Shown: positions 1 through 6,357 of the stretch, in pieces
Position numbering within the stretch: position 1 is the stretch's first letter
Layout of the letters: the number at the start of each line of letters is the position of its first letter
Assembly: GCA_013290035.1 (NCBI GenBank)
Contig: JABCYT010000172.1
Location: 1 to 7,016 of the forward strand
Direction: 5' to 3'
Origin: Alphaproteobacteria bacterium
GTDB taxonomy: Bacteria; Pseudomonadota; Alphaproteobacteria; Reyranellales; Reyranellaceae
DNA: 7,016 bases
The notes under the pieces: model-generated
Database searches by the model: none
Seen by the model: the letters and a program-made list of their open reading frames with translations, nothing else
Told to the model about the DNA's origin: nothing
Made by a program: the position numbers and the translations under genes

Positions 1-605
1 CTGCCCAGCGACGTCAGCCGCTTGCCGGTCGTGCCAACCGCCTTGTCCAAGACCTTGTCGCGCGTGCCGGGCAGCCTGGTCTGCACCAGGCCGGCGCGCA
101 TGGACTTGAACGGCGCCACGGAGACCAGCGGCTGGTTGGCCGACTTCGCCACCTCGATGGCCTTGGCGACCGCCGTACGCGGCGCGGCGTAGGGAATGAT
201 CTTGACGGTGGCCACCATCTGTCGCGGCTCGACCCGGGCGAAGGGCGGCAGGGTCGCCACGGTGACCGATTCGTCGAGCTCGTTCAGCGCATCGATGCGC
301 TCGTGATCGACAACCGCGAGACCCGCTTCCGTGGCGAAATGGTTGCAGCGTCCGGTGAAGGCCGCGGTGATCTCGATGCCTTCGCCGGCCAGCGCCTTGG
401 CGACCGCCGCCGCCGCCTCGTCCTCGTGCACGTCGTCGGGATCGAGGCGGGCCGCCACCACGGTCGCGGCGCCGGCGGCCTTGAGCTTGGCGACGTCCTC
501 TGCCGACAGCCGCCGACCCTTTGAGAAGTTGACGCCGCTCGCGCGCCAGCTATGCGCCAGGATGGCGCCGGCAGCCTCATCGATGGGTGTCTCGCCGAAT
601 CTCAC
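1..605 (-). CDS. Molybdopterin-binding protein (MoeA/MogA-like N-terminal part), partial
   Basis: I read an uninterrupted frame of 201 codons from a GTG at 605-603 to the window edge; the C-terminal part is cut off. The protein begins VRFGETPIDEAAGAILAHS (V read as fMet), followed by a GRRLSAEDVAKLKAAGA stretch and LDPDDVHEDEAA. This resembles the N-terminal region of alphaproteobacterial proteins that join a MoeA/MogA-like molybdopterin-binding domain to a C-terminal MobA-like nucleotidyltransferase domain. The second domain would lie outside the window and is inferred. The likely role is handling or nucleotidylation of molybdenum cofactor in the cytoplasm. The GTG is chosen because it overlaps the TGA of the upstream xdhC-type gene (shared GTGA), which is typical of translational coupling, and because the family motif starts right there. 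The next in-frame ATG lies deep inside the domain. Family assignment is by recalled similarity only. Confidence 0.8.
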   Translation of the reverse strand, partial: MRFGETPIDEAAGAILAHSWRASGVNFSKGRRLSAEDVAKLKAAGAATVVAARLDPDDVHEDEAAAAVAKALAGEGIEITAAFTGRCNHFATEAGLAVVDHERIDALNELDESVTVATLPPFARVEPRQMVATVKIIPYAAPRTAVAKAIEVAKSANQPLVSVAPFKSMRAGLVQTRLPGTRDKVLDKAVGTTGKRLTSLG

Positions 606-1330
606 GCTGCGACCACCTTCGGACCGGCCATCGCCTCGATCCGCCGAGCGCGCGCCTCGACGATCTGGCCGAGGATGGAGACAGCGATTTCGGCCGGCGA
701 CTTGGCGCCGATATTGAGGCCGACCGGTCCGTGGATGCGGGCGAACTGCTCCTCGGTGATGCCGGCCTCGGCCAGCCGCTCCTTGCGCTTGGCGTGGGTA
801 CGCCGGCTGCCCAGCGCGCCGACATAGAAGACGTCCGACCTGAGCGCCGCCTCGAGCGCGGGATCGTCGAGCTTGGGATCGTGCGTCAAGGTCACCACGG
901 CGGTTGAGACGTCGAGCCCCATCGTCTCGAAGGCATCGTCGGCCCATTCCTGCATCACCTTCACGCCAGGGAACCGGCTGCCGGTCGCCCAGGCGCCGCG
1001 CGGATCGACGACGGTGACGTCGAAATCGAGCATGGTCGCCATTGGCGCCAGCGACTGCGCGATATGCACGGCGCCGACGATGATCAGGCGCGCCGGCGGC
1101 ACATAGACGTTCAGGAAGATCTTTTCGCCGCCAAGATCGACCGTCTCGCTGCGGCCGATTTCCATGGCGCGGCGGGCGGCCGAGAGCAGAGCGGCGTCGT
1201 TCGCAAGCGCGCCCTCCGCCTTGTCCAGATAGACCAGGGTCTCGGCGGCATCGCTCAGCCGCGTGGCGAGCGTCACGGCGCGGCGCTTGGTGCGGGCGTC
1301 CTGCAGGGCGGCGACGGTTTCGGACTTCAT
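602..1330 (-). CDS. XdhC family protein (Rossmann-type XdhC_C domain), CoxF-like
   Basis: This 242-residue protein looks like the large half of an XdhC/CoxF-type maturation factor. In characterised homologues such proteins bind molybdenum cofactor and deliver it to xanthine-dehydrogenase-type or CO-dehydrogenase-type apoenzymes in the cytoplasm. Residues 1-75 are a helical lead-in ending in DLGGEKIFLNVYVPPARL. The Rossmann-type core begins at about residue 81 (RLIIVGAVHIAQSLAP) with an acidic strand end (VVDPRGAWA, 107-115). The family signatures GALGSRRTHAKR (171-182) and GPVGLNIGAKSPAEIAVSI (201-219) follow. The usual glycine-rich motif GAGHVG reads GAVHIA here, so dinucleotide binding may be altered. 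The ATG lies 4 nt past the stop of the short XdhC gene, and the TGA overlaps the GTG of the next gene. The XdhC/CoxI N-terminal domain is absent from this protein and is encoded separately just upstream. Confidence 0.9.
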   Translation of the reverse strand: MKSETVAALQDARTKRRAVTLATRLSDAAETLVYLDKAEGALANDAALLSAARRAMEIGRSETVDLGGEKIFLNVYVPPARLIIVGAVHIAQSLAPMATMLDFDVTVVDPRGAWATGSRFPGVKVMQEWADDAFETMGLDVSTAVVTLTHDPKLDDPALEAALRSDVFYVGALGSRRTHAKRKERLAEAGITEEQFARIHGPVGLNIGAKSPAEIAVSILGQIVEARARRIEAMAGPKVVAA

Positions 1331-1334
1331 GGGA

Positions 1335-1655
1335 TCAGTTCACCTTCTCGACGAAGACCTGGACCTTGCCGCCGCAGGCGAGGCCGACATCCCAGGCCTG
1401 TTCGTCGGTGACGCCGAAATCCAGCAGCCGCGGCTTGCCGTCGGCGATCGAGGCCAGCGCCTCCTTGACCACGGCGCCCTCGATGCAGCCGCCCGACACC
1501 GAGCCCACCATGGCGCCGGTCTCGTCGACGCCGAGCTGGCTGCCGACCGGCCGCGGCGACGATCCCCAGGTGGTGATCACCGTGGCGACCGCGACGCCCT
1601 TGCCCGAGGCTTTCCACTTGCCGACCTGATCCAGGACATCGAGTGCATCGCTCAT
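1335..1655 (-). CDS. Short XdhC/CoxI N-terminal-domain protein
   Basis: This 106-residue protein consists only of the XdhC_CoxI N-terminal domain. Visible signatures are TTWGSSPRPVGSQL (28-41), GSVSGGCIEGAVVKEA (51-66) and the C-terminal LACGGKVQVFVE (92-103). Cys57 and Cys94 sit at the conserved positions of the family and are candidate cofactor or sulfur-handling residues; that role is inferred. Full-length XdhC proteins carry this domain joined to a Rossmann-type domain, which here is the next gene, so the two products probably act as a pair in molybdenum cofactor insertion. The start is well supported: an AAGGAG ribosome binding site lies 6 nt before the ATG, inside the last codons of coxE, and only 3 nt separate the coxE stop from this ATG. 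Confidence 0.9.
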   Translation of the reverse strand: MSDALDVLDQVGKWKASGKGVAVATVITTWGSSPRPVGSQLGVDETGAMVGSVSGGCIEGAVVKEALASIADGKPRLLDFGVTDEQAWDVGLACGGKVQVFVEKVN

Positions 1656-1658
1656 GGT

Positions 1659-2918
1659 CTACTCCTTGCGCAGTTCGGTCTGCCAACTGGCCAGCCGCTT
1701 GTCGGCGCCGGCCGGCGCGGCGCCCAGCGCCGCGATCAGCCCAGCTAGGCTCTCGAGATTGTGTACCGGCCGGAATTCATCGACATGGGGCAACATCGCC
1801 CGGTTGCCCTGAGATTTGGGCTCGTAGGCACCATACCGCAAGAGCGGGTTGAGCCAGATCAGCCGCGAGCACGACTTGTGCAGCCGCTCCATCTCCTCCT
1901 CAAGGCCCGCCGCGCCCTCGCGGTCGAGCCCGTCGGTGATCAGCAGTACGACCGCGCCCTGCCCCAGCACCCGGCGCGACCACTTGTTGTTGAACTCGTG
2001 CAAGGTCTGGCCGATGCGCGTGCCGCCCGACCAGTCCTCGACCTGGGCCGACGCCTTCTGCAGGGCGACATCGACGTCCTTGTTGCGCAATGCGCGGCTC
2101 ACGTTGCTGAGCCGCGTGCCAAAGGTGAAGCAGTAGACGCGGTCGCGGTCGTTGGTGATGGCGTGCATGAAATGCAGGAACATGCGCGTGTAGCGGGCCA
2201 TCGAGCCCGAGATGTCGCACAGGATGACGAGCGGCGGCGGCCGGCGGCGCGGCTCGCGCTTGCGCAGTTCGGTCAAGCCCTCGGGCCGGAGCGCCCGGCG
2301 CAGCGAGGCGCGGAAATCGACCCTGGGGCCGCGCCGCGCCGAGCGATAACGGCGGGTGCGCCGTTCCGGCACCGGCAGGCGCAGCCGCGAGATGGCGCGC
2401 AACGCATCGTCGATCTCGGCCTGGGACATCTGCTCGAAGTCGCGATGCTGCAGAACCTCGCGGTCGGAGACGGTGAAGGTCGCCTCGACCTCGACTTCGG
2501 GCGGCTCGTCCTTCTCTTCCGGCGCTTGGCCGCGGCCCGGCTGCAGCGCCTCCTGCAGTCGCCGGCTGAGCTGCTTGGCCTGGTCGGGATCGGCCGGCAC
2601 GCCGACCTGCGGCAGCAGCATCTCCATCATCTTTTCCAAGAGGCGCGGGTTGCGCCAGTAGACATGGAATGCCTGGTCGAAGATCTCGCGCTGGTCGCGG
2701 CGGTTCACGAACACCGAGTGCAGGGTCCAGTAGAAGTCGTCGCGCTTTTTGAGGCCCGCCGCCTCCACTGCCTCGATGGCGCGCAGCACCTGGCCCGGCC
2801 CGACCCTGAGGCCGGCCGTGCGCAGGGTCCGCGCGAAGTGCACGATGTTGGTGGCGAGCTTACCGCGCGGCCCCTCTTCTGGCCGTGGCGCGGCCGGGAT
2901 GTCTGGCAGCGCGTCCAT
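1659..2918 (-). CDS. coxE: CoxE-type von Willebrand factor A (VWA) domain protein
   Basis: This 419-residue cytoplasmic protein has no signal peptide or membrane segment. The N-terminal half (about 1-225) is helical and charged, with an acidic EEKDEPPEVEVE stretch near 134-145 and an Arg-rich block near 186-226. The VWA domain starts at VILCDISGSM (231-240). The metal-ion-dependent adhesion site is intact: DISGS (Asp235, Ser237, Ser239), Thr300 in SGGTRIG and Asp329 in LLITDGLD. In Oligotropha CoxE works with the AAA+ ATPase CoxD in building the active site of CO dehydrogenase, and paired MoxR/VWA proteins are known more widely as metallo-chaperones. The ATG lies 8 nt after the coxD stop with no strong Shine-Dalgarno, so coupling to coxD is likely. 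The C-terminal HNLESLAGLIAAL segment fits the family. The hydroxylase it serves is not in this window. Confidence 0.92.
   Translation of the reverse strand: MDALPDIPAAPRPEEGPRGKLATNIVHFARTLRTAGLRVGPGQVLRAIEAVEAAGLKKRDDFYWTLHSVFVNRRDQREIFDQAFHVYWRNPRLLEKMMEMLLPQVGVPADPDQAKQLSRRLQEALQPGRGQAPEEKDEPPEVEVEATFTVSDREVLQHRDFEQMSQAEIDDALRAISRLRLPVPERRTRRYRSARRGPRVDFRASLRRALRPEGLTELRKREPRRRPPPLVILCDISGSMARYTRMFLHFMHAITNDRDRVYCFTFGTRLSNVSRALRNKDVDVALQKASAQVEDWSGGTRIGQTLHEFNNKWSRRVLGQGAVVLLITDGLDREGAAGLEEEMERLHKSCSRLIWLNPLLRYGAYEPKSQGNRAMLPHVDEFRPVHNLESLAGLIAALGAAPAGADKRLASWQTELRKE
1662..1667 (-). promoter_or_regulatory. Ribosome binding site of the short XdhC gene, inside the coxE 3' end
   Basis: On the minus strand AAGGAG covers the last two sense codons of coxE (Lys-Glu), then TAG, ACC and the ATG of the next gene. 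The 6-nt spacing is near ideal. Ribosomes finishing coxE would cover this site, which points to coupled translation. Confidence 0.7.
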
Positions 2919-2926
2919 CGAGCCGG

Positions 2927-3850
2927 CTAACCCAGCGGCTGGGCGGCGATGTCGGACTTCACCTTGCGCAGAATCTCGGCCGCTTCCGAGCCCTGCAGGC
3001 GCTGGATGTCGTCCTGGTACTTCAGCAGCACGCCCAGCGTGTCGTTGATGGTCTTGGGGTCGAGGTCGAGCGCGTTCAGCTCCGACAGCGCCGTCGCCCA
3101 GTCGATCGATTCGGCCACGCCCGGCGACTTGAAGAGGTCGAGCTTGCGCAGCTCCTGCACGAAGCCCACGACCTGGCGCGACAGGCGTTCGCTGGAGCCC
3201 GGCGCCTTGACCTTAAGGATCTCCAGTTCACGCCGCAGGTCGGGGTAGTCGACCCAGTGGTAGAAGCAGCGGCGCTTCAGCGCGTCGTGGATCTCGCGCG
3301 TGCGGTTGGAGGTGATGATCACGATCGGCGTCTGCGCCGCCTTGATCGTGCCGAGCTCCGGGATCGTCACCTGGAAGTCGGACAGCACCTCCAGCAGGTA
3401 GGCCTCGAACGGCTCGTCGGTGCGATCGAGCTCATCGATCAGCAGGATGGGCGCGCCCTCGGCATGCGGGCTGAGCGCCTCCAGCAATGGCCGGCGGATC
3501 AGGAAGCGTTCGTCGAAGATGTCGGCGGCCAGCTCGCCACGATCGTGCACGCCTTGCGCTTCGGCGAGGCGAATCTCGATCATCTGGCGGGCGTAGTTCC
3601 ATTCGTAGACCGCCGAGGCGACGTCGAGGCCCTCGTAGCACTGCAGCCGGATCAGCGGCCGCTTCAGGGCCTGGGCCAGCACCTTGGCGATCTCGGTCTT
3701 GCCGACGCCCGCCTCGCCCTCGCAGAACAGCGGCCGCCCGAGCTTGAGCGCGAGATAGAGAACGGTGGCAAGGCTGCGGTCGGCGATATAGTCGCCGCCC
3801 TTCAGGAGATCGAGGGTGGCGTCGATGGAGGCCGGCGGGGCGGAGGACAT
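2927..3850 (-). CDS. coxD: CoxD-type MoxR-family AAA+ ATPase
   Basis: A 307-residue AAA+ ATPase. Walker A is GEAGVGKT (45-52), Walker B is PILLIDELD (134-142, Asp139/Glu140), sensor 1 is IITSN (Asn182), and ALKRRC (190-195) supplies the candidate arginine finger. The family is MoxR. In Oligotropha carboxidovorans CoxD is needed for maturation of the copper/sulfur/molybdenum site of CO dehydrogenase and is thought to act as a chaperone on the apoenzyme; the same role here is inferred from sequence and from the adjacent coxE. I chose the ATG at 3850 because GGGAG lies 4 nt upstream and the typical family N-terminus (DATLDLLKGGDYIADRSLA) follows. The frame stays open upstream to about 4231, but that extension lies antisense to the dehydrogenase gene and does not resemble the family. 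This is the first gene of the minus-strand operon. Confidence 0.92.
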   Translation of the reverse strand: MSSAPPASIDATLDLLKGGDYIADRSLATVLYLALKLGRPLFCEGEAGVGKTEIAKVLAQALKRPLIRLQCYEGLDVASAVYEWNYARQMIEIRLAEAQGVHDRGELAADIFDERFLIRRPLLEALSPHAEGAPILLIDELDRTDEPFEAYLLEVLSDFQVTIPELGTIKAAQTPIVIITSNRTREIHDALKRRCFYHWVDYPDLRRELEILKVKAPGSSERLSRQVVGFVQELRKLDLFKSPGVAESIDWATALSELNALDLDPKTINDTLGVLLKYQDDIQRLQGSEAAEILRKVKSDIAAQPLG

Positions 3851-3944
3851 GAAACTCCCGGGAAACGAGGGCCAGTGTAGCGGATGGGGGAACGGCTCGA
3901 TATGGTAGGAATCAGCAGATAATTCAAGGATTTGGGAGGCAGGT
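3851..3944. promoter_or_regulatory. Divergent promoter region between coxD and the SDR gene
   Basis: This 94-bp gap between divergently transcribed genes must hold, or lie close to, the promoters of both. It is visibly richer in A and T than its surroundings around 3899-3930. GGGAG (3859-3855, minus) serves coxD and GGGAGG (3934-3939, plus) serves the dehydrogenase. On the plus strand GATAAT at 3918-3923 resembles a -10 hexamer, but no good -35 lies at the right distance. I see no convincing operator palindrome. Confidence 0.5.
3899..3927 (-). promoter_or_regulatory. Candidate sigma70-type promoter for the coxD operon
   Basis: Read on the minus strand, TTGAAT (3927-3922) and CATATC (3904-3899) are separated by exactly 17 bp. 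They match four and three positions of the -35 and -10 consensus. The implied leader before the coxD ATG is about 40 nt, which is sensible. The matches are weak, so this is a suggestion only. Confidence 0.3.
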
Positions 3945-4688
3945 ATGCAAGCGGACTTGTTCAAGGATCGGACCGCCATCGTGACCGGCGGCGCGCGCGG
4001 GATCGGGCTCGCCTGTGCCGCCAAGATCACCGGCGGCGGCGGCAGGGTCGCGCTGTGGGATCGTGACATGGAGCGCGCCAAGCAGTCCGCCGCCTCCTTG
4101 GGAAGCGCCATCGCCGTCGAGGTCGATGTGACCGACGAAGCCTCCGTCGCCAAGGCACTGGCCGCCACGGAGGACCAGCTCGCGCCGCCCGACATCCTCG
4201 TTGCCAGCGCCGGCATCACCGGGCCCAACACGACGGTCGTGAGCTATCCGGTCGATGCCTGGAAGCAGGTCATCGACATCAACCTGACCGGCGTCTTCCT
4301 GTGCAATCGCGCCGTGGCGGGCGGCATGGCGATGCGCGGCCGCGGCCGCATCGTCAACATCGCCTCGGTCGCGGGCAAGGAAGGCAACCCGAATGCGTCG
4401 GCCTACTCGGCCTCCAAGGCCGGCGTGATCGGTCTCACCAAGTCGCTCGGCAAGGAACTGGCGACAACCGGCGTGCTGGTGAACTGCGTGGCGCCGGCCG
4501 TGGTTAAGACCGAGCTGTTCAGCCAGATGACCGAGCAGCACATCCAGTACATGCTGTCCAAGATCCCGATGAATCGTTTCGGCGAGGTCGACGAAGTGGC
4601 CGAGATGGTGGCGTGGCTCGCGTCCGATCTCTGCACCTTCGCCACCGGCGCCACCTTCGACCTCTCCGGCGGGCGGGCAACTTACTGA
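3945..4688 (+). CDS. Short-chain dehydrogenase/reductase (classical SDR, FabG-like fold)
   Basis: A 247-residue classical SDR that oxidises an alcohol or reduces a carbonyl using a nicotinamide cofactor; the substrate cannot be read from sequence. The cofactor motif is TGGARGIG (14-21). The second strand ends in Asp39 (VALWDRD), which in this family favours NAD(H) over NADP(H). DVTD (61-64) and ASAG (87-90, replacing the common NNAG) follow. The catalytic tetrad is complete: Asn113, Ser141, Tyr154 and Lys158 (SAYSASKAG). VAPAVVKTELF near 182-192 forms the usual segment after the active site. It resembles sugar or hydroxyacid dehydrogenases as much as 3-oxoacyl-ACP reductases, so a fab name is not justified. 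GGGAGG lies 5 nt before the ATG. It is transcribed away from coxD and is separated from the downstream amidase by a repeat, so a shared transcript with the amidase is uncertain. Confidence 0.93.
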   Translation: MQADLFKDRTAIVTGGARGIGLACAAKITGGGGRVALWDRDMERAKQSAASLGSAIAVEVDVTDEASVAKALAATEDQLAPPDILVASAGITGPNTTVVSYPVDAWKQVIDINLTGVFLCNRAVAGGMAMRGRGRIVNIASVAGKEGNPNASAYSASKAGVIGLTKSLGKELATTGVLVNCVAPAVVKTELFSQMTEQHIQYMLSKIPMNRFGEVDEVAEMVAWLASDLCTFATGATFDLSGGRATY

Positions 4689-4705
4689 TCGTGATTCAAC
4701 AATAT

Positions 4706-4837
4706 CCTCATCCTGAGGAGCGCGCCGCAGGTGCGCGTCTCGATCGCGCGGGGTAACCCCCGCGCTGTGATGGGCAACAAGGAAACTGGGGCCCACCCTT
4801 TGAGACGCACCGCTTCGCGGCTCTCCTCAGGGTGAGG
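4706..4837. repeat. Palindromic interspersed repeat between the SDR and amidase genes
   Basis: The left arm (4706 to about 4743) begins CCTCATCCTGAGGAG and ends GTGCGCGTCTCGA. The right arm (about 4799-4837), read on the opposite strand, begins CCTCACCCTGAGGAG and ends GGTGCGTCTCA. The arms are imperfect inverted copies of about 38 bp, and each tip is itself a small palindrome (CCTCA-3 nt-TGAGG). The core holds a perfect hairpin. Sequences starting CCTCATCCTGAGGAG recur between genes in many alphaproteobacterial genomes, from memory; they are non-coding and probably mobilised in trans. The element fills most of this 175-bp gap. I see no open frame in it that looks like a gene. Confidence 0.75.
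4746..4765. terminator. Perfect 8-bp GC hairpin, candidate terminator or repeat core
   Basis: GCGCGGGG (4746-4753) pairs perfectly with CCCCGCGC (4758-4765) across a TAAC loop. It lies 58 nt downstream of the dehydrogenase stop. No T-run follows, so it is not a textbook intrinsic terminator. It may only be part of the repeat that contains it. Confidence 0.35.
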
Positions 4838-4878
4838 TCACGGGCGCATCAGCGATCTGAGAAGTGGAGACTATCGAC

Positions 4879-6285
4879 ATGCAGCTTCATGAGCTCACCC
4901 TGACCGAGCTTTCGGCCGGCCTCGCCGCCAAGCGCTTCTCCTCGCGCGAGGTCGTCGATGCCCTGCTCGGCCGCATCGACAAGGCCAACGACAAGCTGCA
5001 CGCCTTCACCGAAGTCTATGCGACGGAAGCCAAGGCGCTCGCCCAGGCTGCCGACACGGCGCGCGCGTCGGGCTTCCCGCTGGGCCCGCTGCACGGCCTA
5101 CCGGTCGCCTACAAGGACCTCTGCGACATCGCCGGCAAAGTCGGCACCGGCGGCTCGAAGATGTTCGAGAAGCGCGTGGCGACCGAGACCTCCAACACGG
5201 TTGAGCGGCTCACCGCGGCCGGCATGGTGCCGCTCGGCAAGCTGCACATGGTCGAGTTCGCCTTCGGCGGCTGGGGCACCAACCCGCTGATGGGTGCGCC
5301 GTGGAATCCCTGGGACCTTAAGACACACCGCGTGCCCGGCGGCTCGTCGAGCGGCACCGGCGTGGCGGTGGCGGCCCGCCTCGCGCCGGCCGGCATCGGC
5401 AGCGACACCGGCGGCTCGGTGCGCATCCCCTCGGCCCTGAACGGGCTGGTCGGGCTGAAAGTCACGTTCGGCCGCATCGGTCTTTCGGGCACGATGCTGT
5501 TGAGCTGGACCCTCGATTCGATTGGACCGATGGCGCGCTCCGTCGAAGATTGCGCGCTGATGCTGAATGCGCTGGCCGCCCCCGACCCGCGCGATCCCAC
5601 GACGCTCGGCCAGCCGCTGGAGGATTTCACGCTGGCCACCCGGCCAGGCTCGATCGAAGGCATGCGCGTGGCCATACCCGACACCAAGGAACTGCCCACC
5701 TTCATGCACCCCGACGTCACCAAGGCGTGGCAGGCGGCCGGTCGGACCTTCGAAAGCCTCGGGGCCATGGTCGAGGCGGTGCGGCTGCCCGACTGGTATT
5801 TCGATCTGTCGCGCCCGGCCGGAACGATCATCGCCTCGGAGGCCTACGCGCTGCACCGCGACTATATCGAGAACACCAACAAGGCAATCGGCCCCGGCGT
5901 GCGCATGCGTGCGCAGACCGCGAAAAGCTTCCTGCCCGGCGCCTATGCCGAGGAGATGCGCGCCATGGCGAACCGGCGGCGCGTCTTCACTGACTGGATG
6001 ACGCCCTACGACGCCGTCCTGCTGCCGACCATGGCGGTGCCGGCGATCCCGCTCGCCGAGGTCGACGAGGCCTCGCCGATCCCGGGCTATCTCACGCGGC
6101 CGGCCAACTATCTCGGCCTGTGCAGCCTCGCCATGCCCTCGGGTCAATCGGGCAGCCTGCCGCTCGGCGTCCAGATCGTCGGCAAGCCTTTCGCCGAGCG
6201 CGACGTGCTCAGGCTCGGCAAGGCATTCCAGGACGCGACGGACTTCCACCGCCGCTCACCGGATCTCTCGGTGCTGGGGTTTTAG
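4879..6285 (+). CDS. Amidase-signature family hydrolase (GatA-like)
   Basis: A 468-residue hydrolase of the amidase-signature family, which cleaves carboxylic amides with a Ser-cisSer-Lys triad. All three residues are visible: Lys79 (VAYKDL), the cis-Ser in GGSSSG (Ser156, first of the run) and the nucleophile Ser180 in SDTGGSVRIPS. The 24-residue distance between the two serines equals that in known members. Length and the C-terminal LPLGVQIVGKPFAERDVL also fit. It resembles GatA, but no gatC or gatB is adjacent, so a stand-alone catabolic amidase is more likely; the substrate is unknown. I chose the ATG at 4879, with GGAG about 9 nt upstream and a typical MQLHELTLTEL start. A GTG at 4864 would add five residues but would place the ribosome site inside the gene. 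It converges with prpB, and palindromic repeats flank it on both sides. Confidence 0.93.
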   Translation: MQLHELTLTELSAGLAAKRFSSREVVDALLGRIDKANDKLHAFTEVYATEAKALAQAADTARASGFPLGPLHGLPVAYKDLCDIAGKVGTGGSKMFEKRVATETSNTVERLTAAGMVPLGKLHMVEFAFGGWGTNPLMGAPWNPWDLKTHRVPGGSSSGTGVAVAARLAPAGIGSDTGGSVRIPSALNGLVGLKVTFGRIGLSGTMLLSWTLDSIGPMARSVEDCALMLNALAAPDPRDPTTLGQPLEDFTLATRPGSIEGMRVAIPDTKELPTFMHPDVTKAWQAAGRTFESLGAMVEAVRLPDWYFDLSRPAGTIIASEAYALHRDYIENTNKAIGPGVRMRAQTAKSFLPGAYAEEMRAMANRRRVFTDWMTPYDAVLLPTMAVPAIPLAEVDEASPIPGYLTRPANYLGLCSLAMPSGQSGSLPLGVQIVGKPFAERDVLRLGKAFQDATDFHRRSPDLSVLGF

Positions 6286-6287
6286 AT

Positions 6288-6357
6288 CTTGCCGGACCGC
6301 GGGCCTCCAGGCCCGCATCATGACCATGAGCGGGCCGGAGGCCCGCGGTCCGGCAAG
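6288..6357. repeat. Long inverted repeat between convergent amidase and prpB genes
   Basis: The left arm (6288-6316, starting CTTGCCGGACCGCGGGCCTC) and right arm (6330-6357) are perfect inverted copies apart from one extra A at 6309. They form a stem of 28 base pairs around a 13-nt loop (6317-6329). The repeat fills nearly the whole 75-bp gap, starting 2 nt after the amidase stop and ending 3 nt before the prpB stop. It could end transcription from both sides, but neither strand shows a T-run after the stem. It may also be a dispersed repeat in this genome. Confidence 0.85.

Noticed and set aside
1761..2930. Long plus-strand open frame (389 codons) opposite coxE
   Set aside because: It is antisense to a gene with an intact VWA domain, is rich in Arg, Ala and Gly without any recognisable motif, and is the usual by-product of GC-rich codon bias.
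2885..3880. Plus-strand open frame (331 codons) opposite coxD
   Set aside because: It lies antisense to an ATPase with clear Walker motifs, shows no family features and has no convincing ribosome site.
3851..4231. N-terminal extension of coxD to an upstream ATG at 4231
   Set aside because: The extra 127 residues lie antisense to the SDR gene, are Ser/Ala-rich and unlike the MoxR family; the ATG at 3850 has its own ribosome site.
3924..4796. Minus-strand open frame (290 codons) opposite the SDR gene
   Set aside because: It is His/Gly/Arg-rich antisense sequence with no domain, and it runs into the palindromic repeat.
4706..4837. CRISPR-like or insertion-sequence interpretation of the repeat
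   Set aside because: There are no regularly spaced direct repeats, and no transposase frame lies between the arms; inverted-repeat structure alone does not support either.
4864..4878. GTG start for the amidase five codons upstream
   Set aside because: The GGAG ribosome site would fall inside the coding sequence, and the ATG at 4879 gives the standard family N-terminus.
5098..6249. Minus-strand open frame (383 codons) opposite the amidase gene
   Set aside because: It mirrors a well-conserved amidase; its composition is low in hydrophobic residues and it has no recognisable fold motif.
4879..6285. Calling the amidase gatA
   Set aside because: No gatB or gatC neighbours are present, and many amidase-signature enzymes share the same triad; the tRNA amidotransferase role cannot be supported.
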